From contig JAKSTI010000001.1 of assembly GCA_024402665.1 (NCBI GenBank), forward strand, positions 160,617 through 224,616: DNA of 64,000 bases, in the 5' to 3' direction. Shown one piece after another: positions 32,001-40,946 of the stretch. A program made the position numbers and the translations under genes. This DNA comes from Treponema sp. GTDB taxonomy: Bacteria > Spirochaetota > Spirochaetia > Treponematales > Treponemataceae. Positions within the stretch are counted from its first letter, which is position 1, and the number at the start of each line of letters is the position of its first letter. The notes below the pieces were generated by a model. That model saw only the letters and a list, made by a program, of their open reading frames with translations, had not been told where the DNA came from and did no database searches.

Positions 32001-33735
32001 AGAATTAACAATTAAAGATTTTGCTCTCATAGATTCAGATTACCTTGAATTTTCAAAAGGATTTACTGTTTTATCTGGTGAAACAGGTGCCGGTAAATCT
32101 ATTATTATTGGTGCTTTATCTTTCCTTTTAGGAGGAAAAGCCGAAGTTTCTCAGATTCGTGCAGGAAAAAATGAAGCATCTGTATCTGGTGTTTTTTATC
32201 TTGCAAAAAAAGGTGAACCAAGAAAATTAAATCCTGATGATGAACCATTGAATGCGTATGAATGGCTTGATTTGCATGGCATTGAAGTTGAAAATGACAG
32301 AGTGTTGTTGCGTCGTTTTATTCGGGATACAGGAAAATCTGGTGCATGGATTAATGACACTCCAGTAACCAGAACAGATCTTGCACAATTTTCTGCCTTT
32401 CTTGTTGATATTCACGGCCAGCATGAACATCAGTCATTAATGAAAGTTCCTGAACATAGAAAATTCCTTGATAGTAGAGCAGGAATTGTTTCTGAAGTAC
32501 AGGAATTTACAAAATTATATGCTCTTTTAGTTTCCAGACGAAAATTATTAGATGAATTTTCTATGTCAGAAGGGGAACGTCAGAGAAAATTTGAAATGCT
32601 GTCTTTTGCAGTAAATGAAATTGCAGAAGCAAAATTAAAAAAAGATGAAGATACTGCTCTTGAAGATGAAGAAAACAGACTTCTTTCTTTTGAAAAGATT
32701 TATTCAAGTGTAGAAAGTATTAATGAAATGCTTACAAGCGCTGAAGGTTCAGTTATTAATGTTCTTAAAAAAATAAAACGGGAATCTTCAAATGCTGCTG
32801 CTTTAGATAAATCAGTTTCTGTTCTGGATGAACGAATTGAATCTGCTTTTTATGAATTAAACGATATTTCAAATGAATTTTCAATTTATAAACAGAGTTT
32901 AGTTTTTGATCCTGCAAGACTTCAGGAAGTTCAGGATAGATTATCTCTTATTTATAATTTGAAGAAAAAATATGCATCTTCCGTAAATGCTCCTTTATCA
33001 GAAGTTTTTGCTTATTATGAAGAAGCAGAACGTTATGTAAACGAAAATAGTGAAGGTAATAATAAGAAAGAAGTGCTTCTTGCAGAAATCAAGAAACTGG
33101 AAAAAGAAGTTCTTCAGAGAGCTCAGATTATTTCTGAAAAACGAAAAACTACTGCCTCTGTTCTTTCAAAAGAAGTTGATGCTATTCTTGCTAAACTTGG
33201 AATGAGCGGAACAAAATTCGGAATTAAAATTATTGATAAAGACGGTTCTGATATTGAACAGAAATGCGGTCCTTATGGAATTGATAATATTGAATTCCTT
33301 ATTAGTGCAAATCCAGGTTCTCCATTGCTTCCATTGGCAAAAATTGCTTCCGGTGGTGAATTATCTCGTGTAATGCTTGCTTTGAAGACAATTTTTGCTC
33401 AGTCAGATTCAGTTGATACATTGATTTTTGATGAAATTGATACTGGTATTGGTGGGGAAGTAGCTGTTGCAGTTGGTAGTCATCTTGCAAATCTTGCAAA
33501 AAATAGACAAATTTTCTGTATTACACATCTAGCAAGTATTGCAGTATATGCCGATAATCAAATTAAGATAGAAAAAGCTGTTTCTGGAGGAATTACTTCT
33601 TCAAACGTACATTTTGTTGAAGGTGAAGAAAGGGTAAAAGAAATTGCCCGTATGCTTTCTGGTGATTCTGACAATGAATCTTCTTTGGAACACGCTAGAA
33701 CAATGATTGCAAAATTTAGCGGAGGACGTAGTTAA
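31993..33735 (+). CDS. recN: DNA repair protein RecN
   Basis: RecN is an SMC-like ATPase that acts early in double-strand-break repair. The 580-residue protein has N-terminal Walker A in VLSGETGAGKSIIIGALSFLLGGKA, the Q-loop region VDIHGQHEHQSLM, long coiled-coil segments from about 165 to 375, and a C-terminal head. The head carries ASGGELSRVMLALKTIF (signature), DTLIFDEIDTGIGGEVA (Walker B) and FCITHLASIAVYAD. All features of an active RecN are present. The stop shares one base with the following ATG. Confidence 0.96.
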   Translation: MLEELTIKDFALIDSDYLEFSKGFTVLSGETGAGKSIIIGALSFLLGGKAEVSQIRAGKNEASVSGVFYLAKKGEPRKLNPDDEPLNAYEWLDLHGIEVENDRVLLRRFIRDTGKSGAWINDTPVTRTDLAQFSAFLVDIHGQHEHQSLMKVPEHRKFLDSRAGIVSEVQEFTKLYALLVSRRKLLDEFSMSEGERQRKFEMLSFAVNEIAEAKLKKDEDTALEDEENRLLSFEKIYSSVESINEMLTSAEGSVINVLKKIKRESSNAAALDKSVSVLDERIESAFYELNDISNEFSIYKQSLVFDPARLQEVQDRLSLIYNLKKKYASSVNAPLSEVFAYYEEAERYVNENSEGNNKKEVLLAEIKKLEKEVLQRAQIISEKRKTTASVLSKEVDAILAKLGMSGTKFGIKIIDKDGSDIEQKCGPYGIDNIEFLISANPGSPLLPLAKIASGGELSRVMLALKTIFAQSDSVDTLIFDEIDTGIGGEVAVAVGSHLANLAKNRQIFCITHLASIAVYADNQIKIEKAVSGGITSSNVHFVEGEERVKEIARMLSGDSDNESSLEHARTMIAKFSGGRS

Positions 33736-34538
33736 TGGCTAAGATTTCAGAGGAAACAAGACTTCATTTTAGCGAAGCAATACAACCTTTTAAAGATAAA
33801 ATAACTCAGACTCTTGAAAAAGAAAAGACAATGCTTAATGGTATGCATACTGGTGATCAGGATTTAAGTATTAAAAAACTTCTTCTTTGTGAAGATATGA
33901 TTTATGTTTCGTCTTTGTACATTGCGCAAAACAGTCTTTCCATGAAATTAATGGAAGTAAAGAATAATGATGCCCTTAATGAAGCCAGAAAAATTCTTTA
34001 CAAAGCTATTATTTACCTTGAAGATGTCGTTACAAACTTTATTGATGTTTCTTATGCCGATCTTACAAAAAATCAGGAAACAATTACTAATATTAATATA
34101 GAAAAACGATATTTGATTATCAGAAAACTTGGATTATCAATCAGAATACTTAAGGATGCTTTTGGTGATAACAGTAAATGGAAATGGTCTTTTGTTGAAC
34201 TTGAAGGTCGTTTTACAACTGTAGCAAAAAATCTTATTGATATGAAAGAAGCTTCTAAAGATTATTTTGATCCTCGTTCAGAACATTATGAAACTACTGT
34301 TTTGTATATCCGCTTGATTACAAAATTATTGAATTCTGCTGCTACTGGATATCGTGATAGATATGAACTTTCTACACGCCGTATTGATGATATGCGTGAT
34401 GCAATTAAATATCTTCTTGCTTTAAGAAAACTTTACATTGTTCTTGGAAACTCAGAGCAGGCTGAAGAAGTTAAGAAAAAGGCAATTGTCTGGAAAGACA
34501 AGATGGATGCCGATCAAAAGAAAGGTTTAAGCAACTAA
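33735..34538 (+). CDS. Helical protein of unknown function
   Basis: This 267-residue cytoplasmic protein has no signal peptide and is almost wholly alpha-helical with charged faces (for example EAIQPFKDKITQTLEKEKTMLNGM, NDALNEARKILYKAIIYLEDVVTNFIDVSYADL, RDAIKYLLALRKLYIVLGNSEQAEEVKKKAIVWKDKM). It starts on the last base of recN (TAATG) and ends on the first base of the HD-domain gene, so the three genes are coupled. No family is recognised. The closing helices look like a single TPR-like pair. A role together with the HD hydrolase is suggested only by the coupling. Confidence 0.75.
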   Translation: MAKISEETRLHFSEAIQPFKDKITQTLEKEKTMLNGMHTGDQDLSIKKLLLCEDMIYVSSLYIAQNSLSMKLMEVKNNDALNEARKILYKAIIYLEDVVTNFIDVSYADLTKNQETITNINIEKRYLIIRKLGLSIRILKDAFGDNSKWKWSFVELEGRFTTVAKNLIDMKEASKDYFDPRSEHYETTVLYIRLITKLLNSAATGYRDRYELSTRRIDDMRDAIKYLLALRKLYIVLGNSEQAEEVKKKAIVWKDKMDADQKKGLSN

Positions 34539-35758
34539 TGGATAAAAATTTAGCTCTCAAGATTTTCGAAGGTTTTTCCATTCAGCGATGGAATGATTTA
34601 GTACGCCCTTTTGACCTGGTTGAGATGGATAAAGCGGCTGAAAAAATGGTTTTGGCCTATATAATCGGAAAATACGAAGAAAACAAAGGAAATAAAATCG
34701 ACTGGAACTGGATGATTTATGCATCTTTGTTTGATTTGCTGAAAAAGATTGCACTTTGTGATATAAAGGCACCGGTTCAGCAGATGTTGAAAAAAGAATT
34801 TCCAGAAGAATATCTTAGACTTAATGAATGGGTTTTGAATCAATACAGGGTTTTAATTGACGATGAAGATTTGTTTTCAAAATTCACAATCTATATTGGT
34901 CAAAAGGCAGGTTCTTTTCCTGTTCCTGAAGAATTAAAAAAATCTATTCATGTATACAATGCTGCTCATAAATATTCCACAATTCGTGAATTAGAAATGA
35001 TTTCTATGGTTAACGAAAAAGAACGTCTTTCTAATATTGATAAGGATTTAAAAAAAGAAATACAGCCTTTCCTTGATCTTGAAGGATTACAGAAACTTTT
35101 TACTCATCAAAAAGTATTTGATTTTCTTTTAAAAATTGAACAGCTTCGTTTCCAGATTAGATGGAATCAAACTCCAAGAATCCCAAGAACTTCTGTATTA
35201 GGACACTGTTTTTTTGTTGCTGTAATGACTTTGTTATTAGGAAGAGAATCGAATCCTGATATGTGTGAACGAAGGGTAGTTAATAACTTTTTCAGCGCAT
35301 TATTCCACGATTTGCCTGAATCTGTAACAAGAGATATTATTTCTCCAGTAAAGCAGGCAACAGATGATTTGCCAAATATTGTTAAAAAGATTGAAGACGA
35401 AATTGTAAATAAAGAACTTGTTCCATTAATGGAACCTTTTTATGTTGATGAATTAATTTACTATACATCAGATGAATTTTCAAATCGTATTAAAAGTAAC
35501 GGTAAAGTAATTAAAACAACATGGAAAGATCTTAATGACAAATATAATTCAAAAGATTATGATCCTGTTGATGGTCAGCTTGTTCGTATTTGTGATCATC
35601 TTTCTGCATTAATGGAAGCAGATATTTCTATAAAACACGGTATTACTTCTTCCCATCTTACAATTGGAAGGGATAGTACATTAAATCATTATGGACCTGC
35701 TGAAGTTTTGAATGGAATTAATGTTTATAATTTATATCATGATTTTATAAAAGAATAA
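34538..35758 (+). CDS. HD-domain metal-dependent phosphohydrolase
   Basis: This 406-residue protein has an HD domain in its C-terminal half. The motifs are TSVLGHCFFVAVMTLLLGRE (first His), NNFFSALFHDLPESVTRDIISPVKQ (the His-Asp pair plus a Glu), and later DGQLVRICDHLSALMEADISI with the closing Asp. The HDLPE...D..SPVK pattern is close to YfbR-type 5'-nucleotidases. The N-terminal 190 residues are helical and unrecognised, making it about twice the length of YfbR. The likely reaction is hydrolysis of a nucleotide or phosphoester; the substrate is unknown. It overlaps the preceding gene by one base (TAATG). Confidence 0.82.
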   Translation: MDKNLALKIFEGFSIQRWNDLVRPFDLVEMDKAAEKMVLAYIIGKYEENKGNKIDWNWMIYASLFDLLKKIALCDIKAPVQQMLKKEFPEEYLRLNEWVLNQYRVLIDDEDLFSKFTIYIGQKAGSFPVPEELKKSIHVYNAAHKYSTIRELEMISMVNEKERLSNIDKDLKKEIQPFLDLEGLQKLFTHQKVFDFLLKIEQLRFQIRWNQTPRIPRTSVLGHCFFVAVMTLLLGRESNPDMCERRVVNNFFSALFHDLPESVTRDIISPVKQATDDLPNIVKKIEDEIVNKELVPLMEPFYVDELIYYTSDEFSNRIKSNGKVIKTTWKDLNDKYNSKDYDPVDGQLVRICDHLSALMEADISIKHGITSSHLTIGRDSTLNHYGPAEVLNGINVYNLYHDFIKE

Positions 35759-35792
35759 TAAATGTTTTTGATTATCTTCCGATAATTAAATT

Positions 35793-36719
35793 ATGAAACT
35801 TTCATTGTCTAAAAAATTATTAATTTTATCTTTTATTGCATTTTTGAATCCTCTTTTTGCTGATACTAAGCACACAATTGTAAAAGGGGACACTCTTTAT
35901 TCTATAAGCAAAAAATATGGCGTTTCATTAGCGGATTTACGTAAAGCCAATAACTTAACAGACTCTGATGTTATTAAAATTGGTCAGACTTTAACAATTC
36001 CTTCTAAGGAAAGTGGCAAAGCTGATAGTAGCAATGCTCCTGCAAATACAGACACTAGAAAGGTTGAAACTTATACAGTTGTAAAAGGTGATACTTTATA
36101 TGGTATTGCAAAAAGAAATAATATTGCAATTGCTGATTTGCTTGCTCTTAATAATATGACTTCATCATCTATAATTAAAGTAGGTCAGAAAATAAAAATA
36201 TATTCAGGAACTCCATCTGTATCTAATACAACAACAACTACAACTACAAAAACTGATACAAAATCGGATTCTAAAACAAATACAAGTACAACAACAACTA
36301 CTACTGCAACTACAACAACTGTGCCTGATACAAGAAATTATGGAACATCTGTTGTGGCTGATTCATCTGTAATCTGGCCAGTTAAAAATCCTACTGTAAC
36401 ATATCTTAAAGGCAAAGTAACTGGAGTTCAGCTTTCTGCTAAAAAAGATGAAACTGTTTCTTGTATTAGAGAAGGAACTGTTGTTTATATTGGTGTTTAT
36501 CGTGGTTACGGACAGTTCATTTTTGTTCAGTCAAAAACTGGTGTAATTTATGCTTATGCAGGACTTGGAAAGATTCTTGTAAAGAAAGGTGATTACGTTG
36601 TAAGCGGCACTGATCTTGGAACTGCAGGCGTAGATTCTATAACAGGTAAATCTCAGATTACATTTATGGTTTTCCAGAATGGGCAGCCAATTGATCCAAA
36701 AAAAGCACCTAGAAACTAA
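35793..36719 (+). CDS. LysM protein with degenerate LytM/M23 domain
   Basis: This 308-residue exported protein begins with a signal peptide (MKLSLSKKLLILSFIAFLNPLFA). Two LysM peptidoglycan-binding repeats (HTIVKGDTLYSISKKYGVSLADLRKANNL and YTVVKGDTLYGIAKRNNIAIADLLALNNM) come next, then a threonine-rich linker (about residues 145-185). The last part is an M23/LytM-fold domain (VIWPVKNP ... GTVVYIGVYRGYGQFIFVQSKTGVIYAYAGLGKILVKKGDYV) with the metal ligands lost: YAHL is YAGL and HLHFEI is ITFMVF. This layout resembles NlpD/EnvC activators of cell-wall amidases. No ribosome binding site is visible, and GATAAT lies 6 bp before the ATG. Confidence 0.88.
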   Translation: MKLSLSKKLLILSFIAFLNPLFADTKHTIVKGDTLYSISKKYGVSLADLRKANNLTDSDVIKIGQTLTIPSKESGKADSSNAPANTDTRKVETYTVVKGDTLYGIAKRNNIAIADLLALNNMTSSSIIKVGQKIKIYSGTPSVSNTTTTTTTKTDTKSDSKTNTSTTTTTTATTTTVPDTRNYGTSVVADSSVIWPVKNPTVTYLKGKVTGVQLSAKKDETVSCIREGTVVYIGVYRGYGQFIFVQSKTGVIYAYAGLGKILVKKGDYVVSGTDLGTAGVDSITGKSQITFMVFQNGQPIDPKKAPRN

Positions 36720-37309
36720 AATTTCTTCTTGTTTTTATTACAATAATCAATTTTTTCAATCATTTTTAAAAATAATTGCTGGCAGGTAATTGCGTCATCC
36801 AAGGCTCTGTGACTTGAACCTTTATCAATAGACAGATAATCTGCCAGAAATTCCAGTTTATGATATTCAGCTTCCGGATAAACAATCTGAGACAATCTTA
36901 ATGTGTCAATAAATCTGTTTTTAGCAGGTAATTTCCCCGCATTCATACATTCAACATTCAGAAAATTTAAATCAGCCTGTGCATTATGAGCAATTAAAAT
37001 TGTTCCTTGGATAAATGAAAGAAAATCATCAAGCTTTTCATTAATAGGGGGAGCAGAATCTACCATTTGCTGAGAAATATTTGTTAGTTGAATTATAAAA
37101 GAAGAAAGCTTCTGATACGGATTAAAAAGGGAACTCCATGTTGAAATTACACCTTCTTTGTTGAACTTAATCGCACCAATCTCAATTATTCTGCCTTTAG
37201 AAGGAGATAATTCAGTTGATTCCGTATCAAAAGCTGTGAAAACTGCCTCAGAATTAAATATCTGAGGTAGTTTTTTTGTAGAATTAATAATCTTATTTAG
37301 ATGCAGCAT
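36716..37309 (-). CDS. DnaQ-like 3'-5' exonuclease
   Basis: The open frame runs further upstream inside the phosphoglucomutase gene, but the protein-like part begins at ATG 37309 (MLHLNKIINSTKKL), giving about 197 residues. The exonuclease motifs are FTAFDTESTELSPSKGRIIEIGAIKF (Exo I, Asp-x-Glu), ILIAHNAQADLNFLNVECMNAG (Exo II), and the DEDDh motif III as SSHRALDDAITCQQLFL (His and Asp). The family includes the DNA polymerase III proofreading subunit and RNase T-like enzymes. The start overlaps the 3' end of the phosphoglucomutase gene by 17 nt without a clear ribosome binding site. The 3' end converges with the LysM gene, sharing 4 bp. Confidence 0.85.
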   Translation of the reverse strand: MLHLNKIINSTKKLPQIFNSEAVFTAFDTESTELSPSKGRIIEIGAIKFNKEGVISTWSSLFNPYQKLSSFIIQLTNISQQMVDSAPPINEKLDDFLSFIQGTILIAHNAQADLNFLNVECMNAGKLPAKNRFIDTLRLSQIVYPEAEYHKLEFLADYLSIDKGSSHRALDDAITCQQLFLKMIEKIDYCNKNKKKF

Positions 37310-39038
37310 CAATGATTGTTTTAATATCTGCAGAGATTCCATCACAAAGTTTAGCAGCCTGAACTTTAGCATCCATATACCATTTGTCAGAACCGTCGCC
37401 AGCAGGAACCATAGAGTTGATATAGAACTTAATCTTAGGTTCTGTTCCAGAAGGACGTGCACTTACGATAGTACCGCTTTCAAGATAGAACTGAAGAACG
37501 TTGCTCTTTGGTAAGTCAGGGTCATTCATCAAATCTCTAACTCTAACTACTTTTTCTCCACCTAAAGATGCAGGTGGATTATTTCTAAGACTAGCCATCA
37601 TATTTTTCATTGTTTCTACACCAGAAGAGCCTGGGAAGTTCTGAGAAATAGAGCGGTCTTCAAAATAACCATATTCTTTATACATATCATCAAGATGTTC
37701 AAGAAGGCTCTTACCCTGTGATCTCCAGTAAAGAATCATTTCTGCACACATAGCAGCGGCAGAAACACCATCTTTATCCATTACTTCACGTTCAATTTTG
37801 TATCCGTAACTTTCTTCCAGACCAAATACGTACTGATATGAATCATCTTTTTCAAAGTTAGCTTCAGCAGCAGCAATCCATTTGAAACCTGTAAGACAAT
37901 CCATCATAGTTACACCGTATTTTTTACAGATGTAGTCACCGAATGGAGATGTTACAATTGAACGTATGATTGCAGGATTCTTTGGCATTTTTCCAAGTTC
38001 TTTTCTTGAAAGAAGAATGTAATCAATAAGCAAAGCACCCATCTGGTTTCCGCTTAATAATACAAAGTTTCCGTCTTTATCTGGGAATGCAGTACCAAAA
38101 CGGTCTGAATCTGGGTCAGTTGCCATTACACCGTCTGCTTTTTCTTTTTTAGCAAGTTCAACTGCAAGTGTAAGAGCTGGCTTTTCTTCTGGATTTGGTT
38201 TTTCAACAGTAGGGAAGTTTCCATCTGGTTCACGCTGTTCTGGAACAGTAATGATATTCAATCCTAAATCACCAAGAACTTTTTCAACGTGCATAGCACC
38301 AGTTCCGTGTAATGGTGTGTAAACGATTTTTACATCTTTTGCTTTTTCTTTAATCAAAGCAGGACGGAAAAGCTGTTCTTTACACATAGCCCAGAATTTT
38401 TCATCAATTTCTTTATCAATTAAAACGAGTTTTTCAGTTGCAATAGCTTCAACTCTTGTCATAGTCTTTACTGTTGTAACTTTATTTACTTCGTCAATAA
38501 TTCCTTTATCATGAGGTTCGATTACCTGAGCACCATCGTTCCAGTATGCTTTATAACCGTTGTACATTCTTGGGTTATGAGAAGCTGTAACAACAACACC
38601 AGTCTGAGCTCCTAATTCACGAATAGCAAAAGACAATTCTGGAGTAGGACGTAATCCGCTGAAAAGATATGCTTTAATTCCGTTTGCTGCAAAAATCAAA
38701 GCTGTTGCTTCTGCAAATACATCTGAGTTAAGACGGCTGTCATAAGCGATTACTGCACTTAAAGTTCCGGCTGCTGCTTCTTTTGGGAATGCCTTAATTA
38801 CATAGTTTGCAAGTCCCTGAGTAGCCATATTGATTTCAAGAGTATTCATGCGGTTTGTACCACCACCCATAATTCCTCTTAAACCACCAGTTCCGAATTC
38901 TAGAGTCTGATAGAAACGGTCTTCAAGTTCTGTGTAATCTTCTTTAGCAATAAGGTCTTCAACTTCTTTGCTAAATCTCTGATCTTTTTCTGCTGCAATA
39001 TATTCTTTTGCACGCTTTAAGATTTCTGCTTTATCCAT
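37293..39038 (-). CDS. pgcA: Phosphoglucomutase/phosphomannomutase (phosphohexomutase)
   Basis: This 581-residue alpha-D-phosphohexomutase interconverts hexose 1- and 6-phosphates. The conserved sites are FGTGGLRGIMGGGTNRMN near the start, the phosphoserine loop GVVVTASHNPRMYNGYKAYW, the metal-binding loop ATDPDSDRFGTA, the sugar-binding FGLEESYGYKI, and the phosphate-binding loop SARPSGTEPKIKFYI. The length and LEFGTGGLRG start match the PgcA-type phosphoglucomutases. A GGGAGC ribosome binding site and a TATAAT (39082-39077) lie upstream. It is followed directly by the exonuclease and preceded by a second mutase 89 bp away. Confidence 0.93.
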   Translation of the reverse strand: MDKAEILKRAKEYIAAEKDQRFSKEVEDLIAKEDYTELEDRFYQTLEFGTGGLRGIMGGGTNRMNTLEINMATQGLANYVIKAFPKEAAAGTLSAVIAYDSRLNSDVFAEATALIFAANGIKAYLFSGLRPTPELSFAIRELGAQTGVVVTASHNPRMYNGYKAYWNDGAQVIEPHDKGIIDEVNKVTTVKTMTRVEAIATEKLVLIDKEIDEKFWAMCKEQLFRPALIKEKAKDVKIVYTPLHGTGAMHVEKVLGDLGLNIITVPEQREPDGNFPTVEKPNPEEKPALTLAVELAKKEKADGVMATDPDSDRFGTAFPDKDGNFVLLSGNQMGALLIDYILLSRKELGKMPKNPAIIRSIVTSPFGDYICKKYGVTMMDCLTGFKWIAAAEANFEKDDSYQYVFGLEESYGYKIEREVMDKDGVSAAAMCAEMILYWRSQGKSLLEHLDDMYKEYGYFEDRSISQNFPGSSGVETMKNMMASLRNNPPASLGGEKVVRVRDLMNDPDLPKSNVLQFYLESGTIVSARPSGTEPKIKFYINSMVPAGDGSDKWYMDAKVQAAKLCDGISADIKTIIDAASK

Positions 39039-39127
39039 ATATGAGCTCCCATAATTATTTATCTATTAACATTTTTATTATATACGCATTTACTGAATTT
39101 TTGTAGTATTTTTCTCTAACAAAATAA

Positions 39128-40885
39128 CTATAAATTATCAGCTTTTTGAATCATAGAAGATTCCCATTGAAGAAGCCATTTTTCTTCTTCTTCATTAGTT
39201 CCTTCTACATCACACATTACTCTGAATACAGGTTCGGTTCCACTTCCGCGCATCCAGATAAATGCAACAGATTTGTTTTCTGCATTCTTGAAAAGAATCT
39301 TTAATCCGCCTTTTCCAGATTCAGAATAGTCAGTCACATTACGGGTTTCTTTTGTACCCTTAGTGATTACTGCTTCATAACTGGCAATTCCGTATTCTTT
39401 TGAAAGTGTTTCTGCTTTTTCTTTCCATTCTGATTCAAAAATTTTCTGGAAGTTTGCCTTTAATTTTGCATGGTCCATTGTATTTACATGAAGAATTGCT
39501 CTTTCTTCACTTACACCTGTTGTTGTAAAAGCTGGCAGCGAATCAAGAATATCTGTTAATGTAAAATCGTTTTTATATTCAATTCCCGCTTTATTACACC
39601 AGATCTGATACAAGCCGTTTTCTCTTATTAAAAGAAGCTTAATAATTGCAAAAATTGTGTTCAGTGGGTCACGTACTGCAGATGGATAGGTGATTGTTCC
39701 TCCATTAGAACCTTCACCAAGAATACGAACATTGTATCCTTCTTCCCGTTTTTCTCTTGCAAGATTAACAACATTTGCTTCACCAACTTCTGCTCTGAAT
39801 ACTTTTGCACCAAGTTTTTCTGCAATTGCTTCTATTCGCATTGATGTAGGACAGTTGACTGCAACAGCTGGTTTAAAATCTTTATTGTCTGTATTTTTCC
39901 AGATAGAATAGGTAAGTTCGCTTAAAACACTAAGACTAAAAACTTCCTGCGCTTTAAGAATAACTGCTTTATTATTTTTTTCATCCCAGTAAACAATATT
40001 ACCACGATCTCCGTCACAGTCTGGCATATAACCTAAAATAACTTCATTGTGGCCGGCCTGATGCAAGCGTTCCATTTCTTCAGCAACGTATACAAGATTT
40101 TCGCTTTCAGGAATGATTTCATGAACGATTGATTCTTCATTCATTGTATAAAAATAGATTTTATTTTCTGCAAAGAAATTTTTATCAATACATTTTACGC
40201 GGGAACTTCCGTTAAAATCGCAGACAATTCCAATTGGATTTTCAGTAACAGAACTTTGAATCATCTGGAAAAAGTCATTCTGATATTCTTTGTTTTTAAG
40301 ATCTGTGATTGTTTCTTTTACAAAATCGCTGTAAGCATGCAATGCATTGAATTTTGCACTTTCAGAAGTTTTTAATACCTGGGCAATGCTTGAAGAATAA
40401 GCATCTTTTACCATAGATTGAACTAAACTGTCATCTGCAAGAATATCTTTAAAAGCCTGTGTTACTTTTGCATTTTCAGCAGCATTTAAAACACCACCGT
40501 CATTAGTTCCAAATTTAATTCCGTTATGGCCAATTGGATTGTGACTTGCAGAAATATAAATAAAACCGTCTAACTTACGTGCATAAGCCATAATTTCTGG
40601 TGCAGAAGTGATTCCTGAATACTGGATGATAGCACCTTTCTTAACAAGAGCATGAAGTACACCTTCAACAATTGCAGCTCCTGTAGGTCTTGAATCCATA
40701 CCTACTGCAATTACAGGACATTCCTGATTTGACTGTGCTTTTAAATAATCAAAAAATACATTTGCTGCAACAACAGCAATAGCTTTATCATTGTCAGAAA
40801 TTTCAGGTCTTCTATCCTGTTCTTCTCCGGAAGCTGCAAAAACTTTACGCCAGCCCGAAGCTGATAAAATCATATTATGTTCCAT
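39128..40885 (-). CDS. Second phosphohexomutase family protein
   Basis: The frame is open from 40921, but the promoter overlaps that stretch, so the start is probably ATG 40885 (MEHNMILSASGW), giving 585 residues. Motifs are SGITSAPEIMAYA, the phosphoserine loop GFIYISASHNPIGHNGIKF, the metal loop YMPDCDGDRGNIVYW, the sugar loop ILGEGSNGGTITYP, and the phosphate loop WMRGSGTEPVFRVM. It is more divergent than the adjacent PgcA (SASHNP, DCDGDR), so substrate choice may differ; phosphoglucosamine, phosphomannose or phosphoglucose are all possible. The -10 box ends 7 bp before the ATG and there is no ribosome binding site, so the message may be leaderless. Confidence 0.87.
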   Translation of the reverse strand: MEHNMILSASGWRKVFAASGEEQDRRPEISDNDKAIAVVAANVFFDYLKAQSNQECPVIAVGMDSRPTGAAIVEGVLHALVKKGAIIQYSGITSAPEIMAYARKLDGFIYISASHNPIGHNGIKFGTNDGGVLNAAENAKVTQAFKDILADDSLVQSMVKDAYSSSIAQVLKTSESAKFNALHAYSDFVKETITDLKNKEYQNDFFQMIQSSVTENPIGIVCDFNGSSRVKCIDKNFFAENKIYFYTMNEESIVHEIIPESENLVYVAEEMERLHQAGHNEVILGYMPDCDGDRGNIVYWDEKNNKAVILKAQEVFSLSVLSELTYSIWKNTDNKDFKPAVAVNCPTSMRIEAIAEKLGAKVFRAEVGEANVVNLAREKREEGYNVRILGEGSNGGTITYPSAVRDPLNTIFAIIKLLLIRENGLYQIWCNKAGIEYKNDFTLTDILDSLPAFTTTGVSEERAILHVNTMDHAKLKANFQKIFESEWKEKAETLSKEYGIASYEAVITKGTKETRNVTDYSESGKGGLKILFKNAENKSVAFIWMRGSGTEPVFRVMCDVEGTNEEEEKWLLQWESSMIQKADNL

Positions 40886-40892
40886 AATATCT

Positions 40893-40921
40893 ATTATAAC
40901 ACTGAAAAGAGGATTTAACAA
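40893..40921 (-). promoter_or_regulatory. Promoter of the second phosphohexomutase gene
   Basis: TTGTTA (40921-40916) and TATAAT (40898-40893) on the minus strand are 17 bp apart. They lie within the longer open frame, which argues against a start at 40921 and for ATG 40885. Confidence 0.65.
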
Positions 40922-40946
40922 ATATTATAAATTAAGGACAAACCCA

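Noticed and set aside
36210..36330. Simple-sequence repeat suggesting phase variation
   Set aside because: The ACA/ACT-rich tract encodes a threonine linker in frame. It is not a uniform short tandem repeat, so slippage control is not supported.
37310..37462. N-terminal extension of the exonuclease
   Set aside because: The extension lies wholly inside the phosphoglucomutase coding region and its sequence has no exonuclease character.
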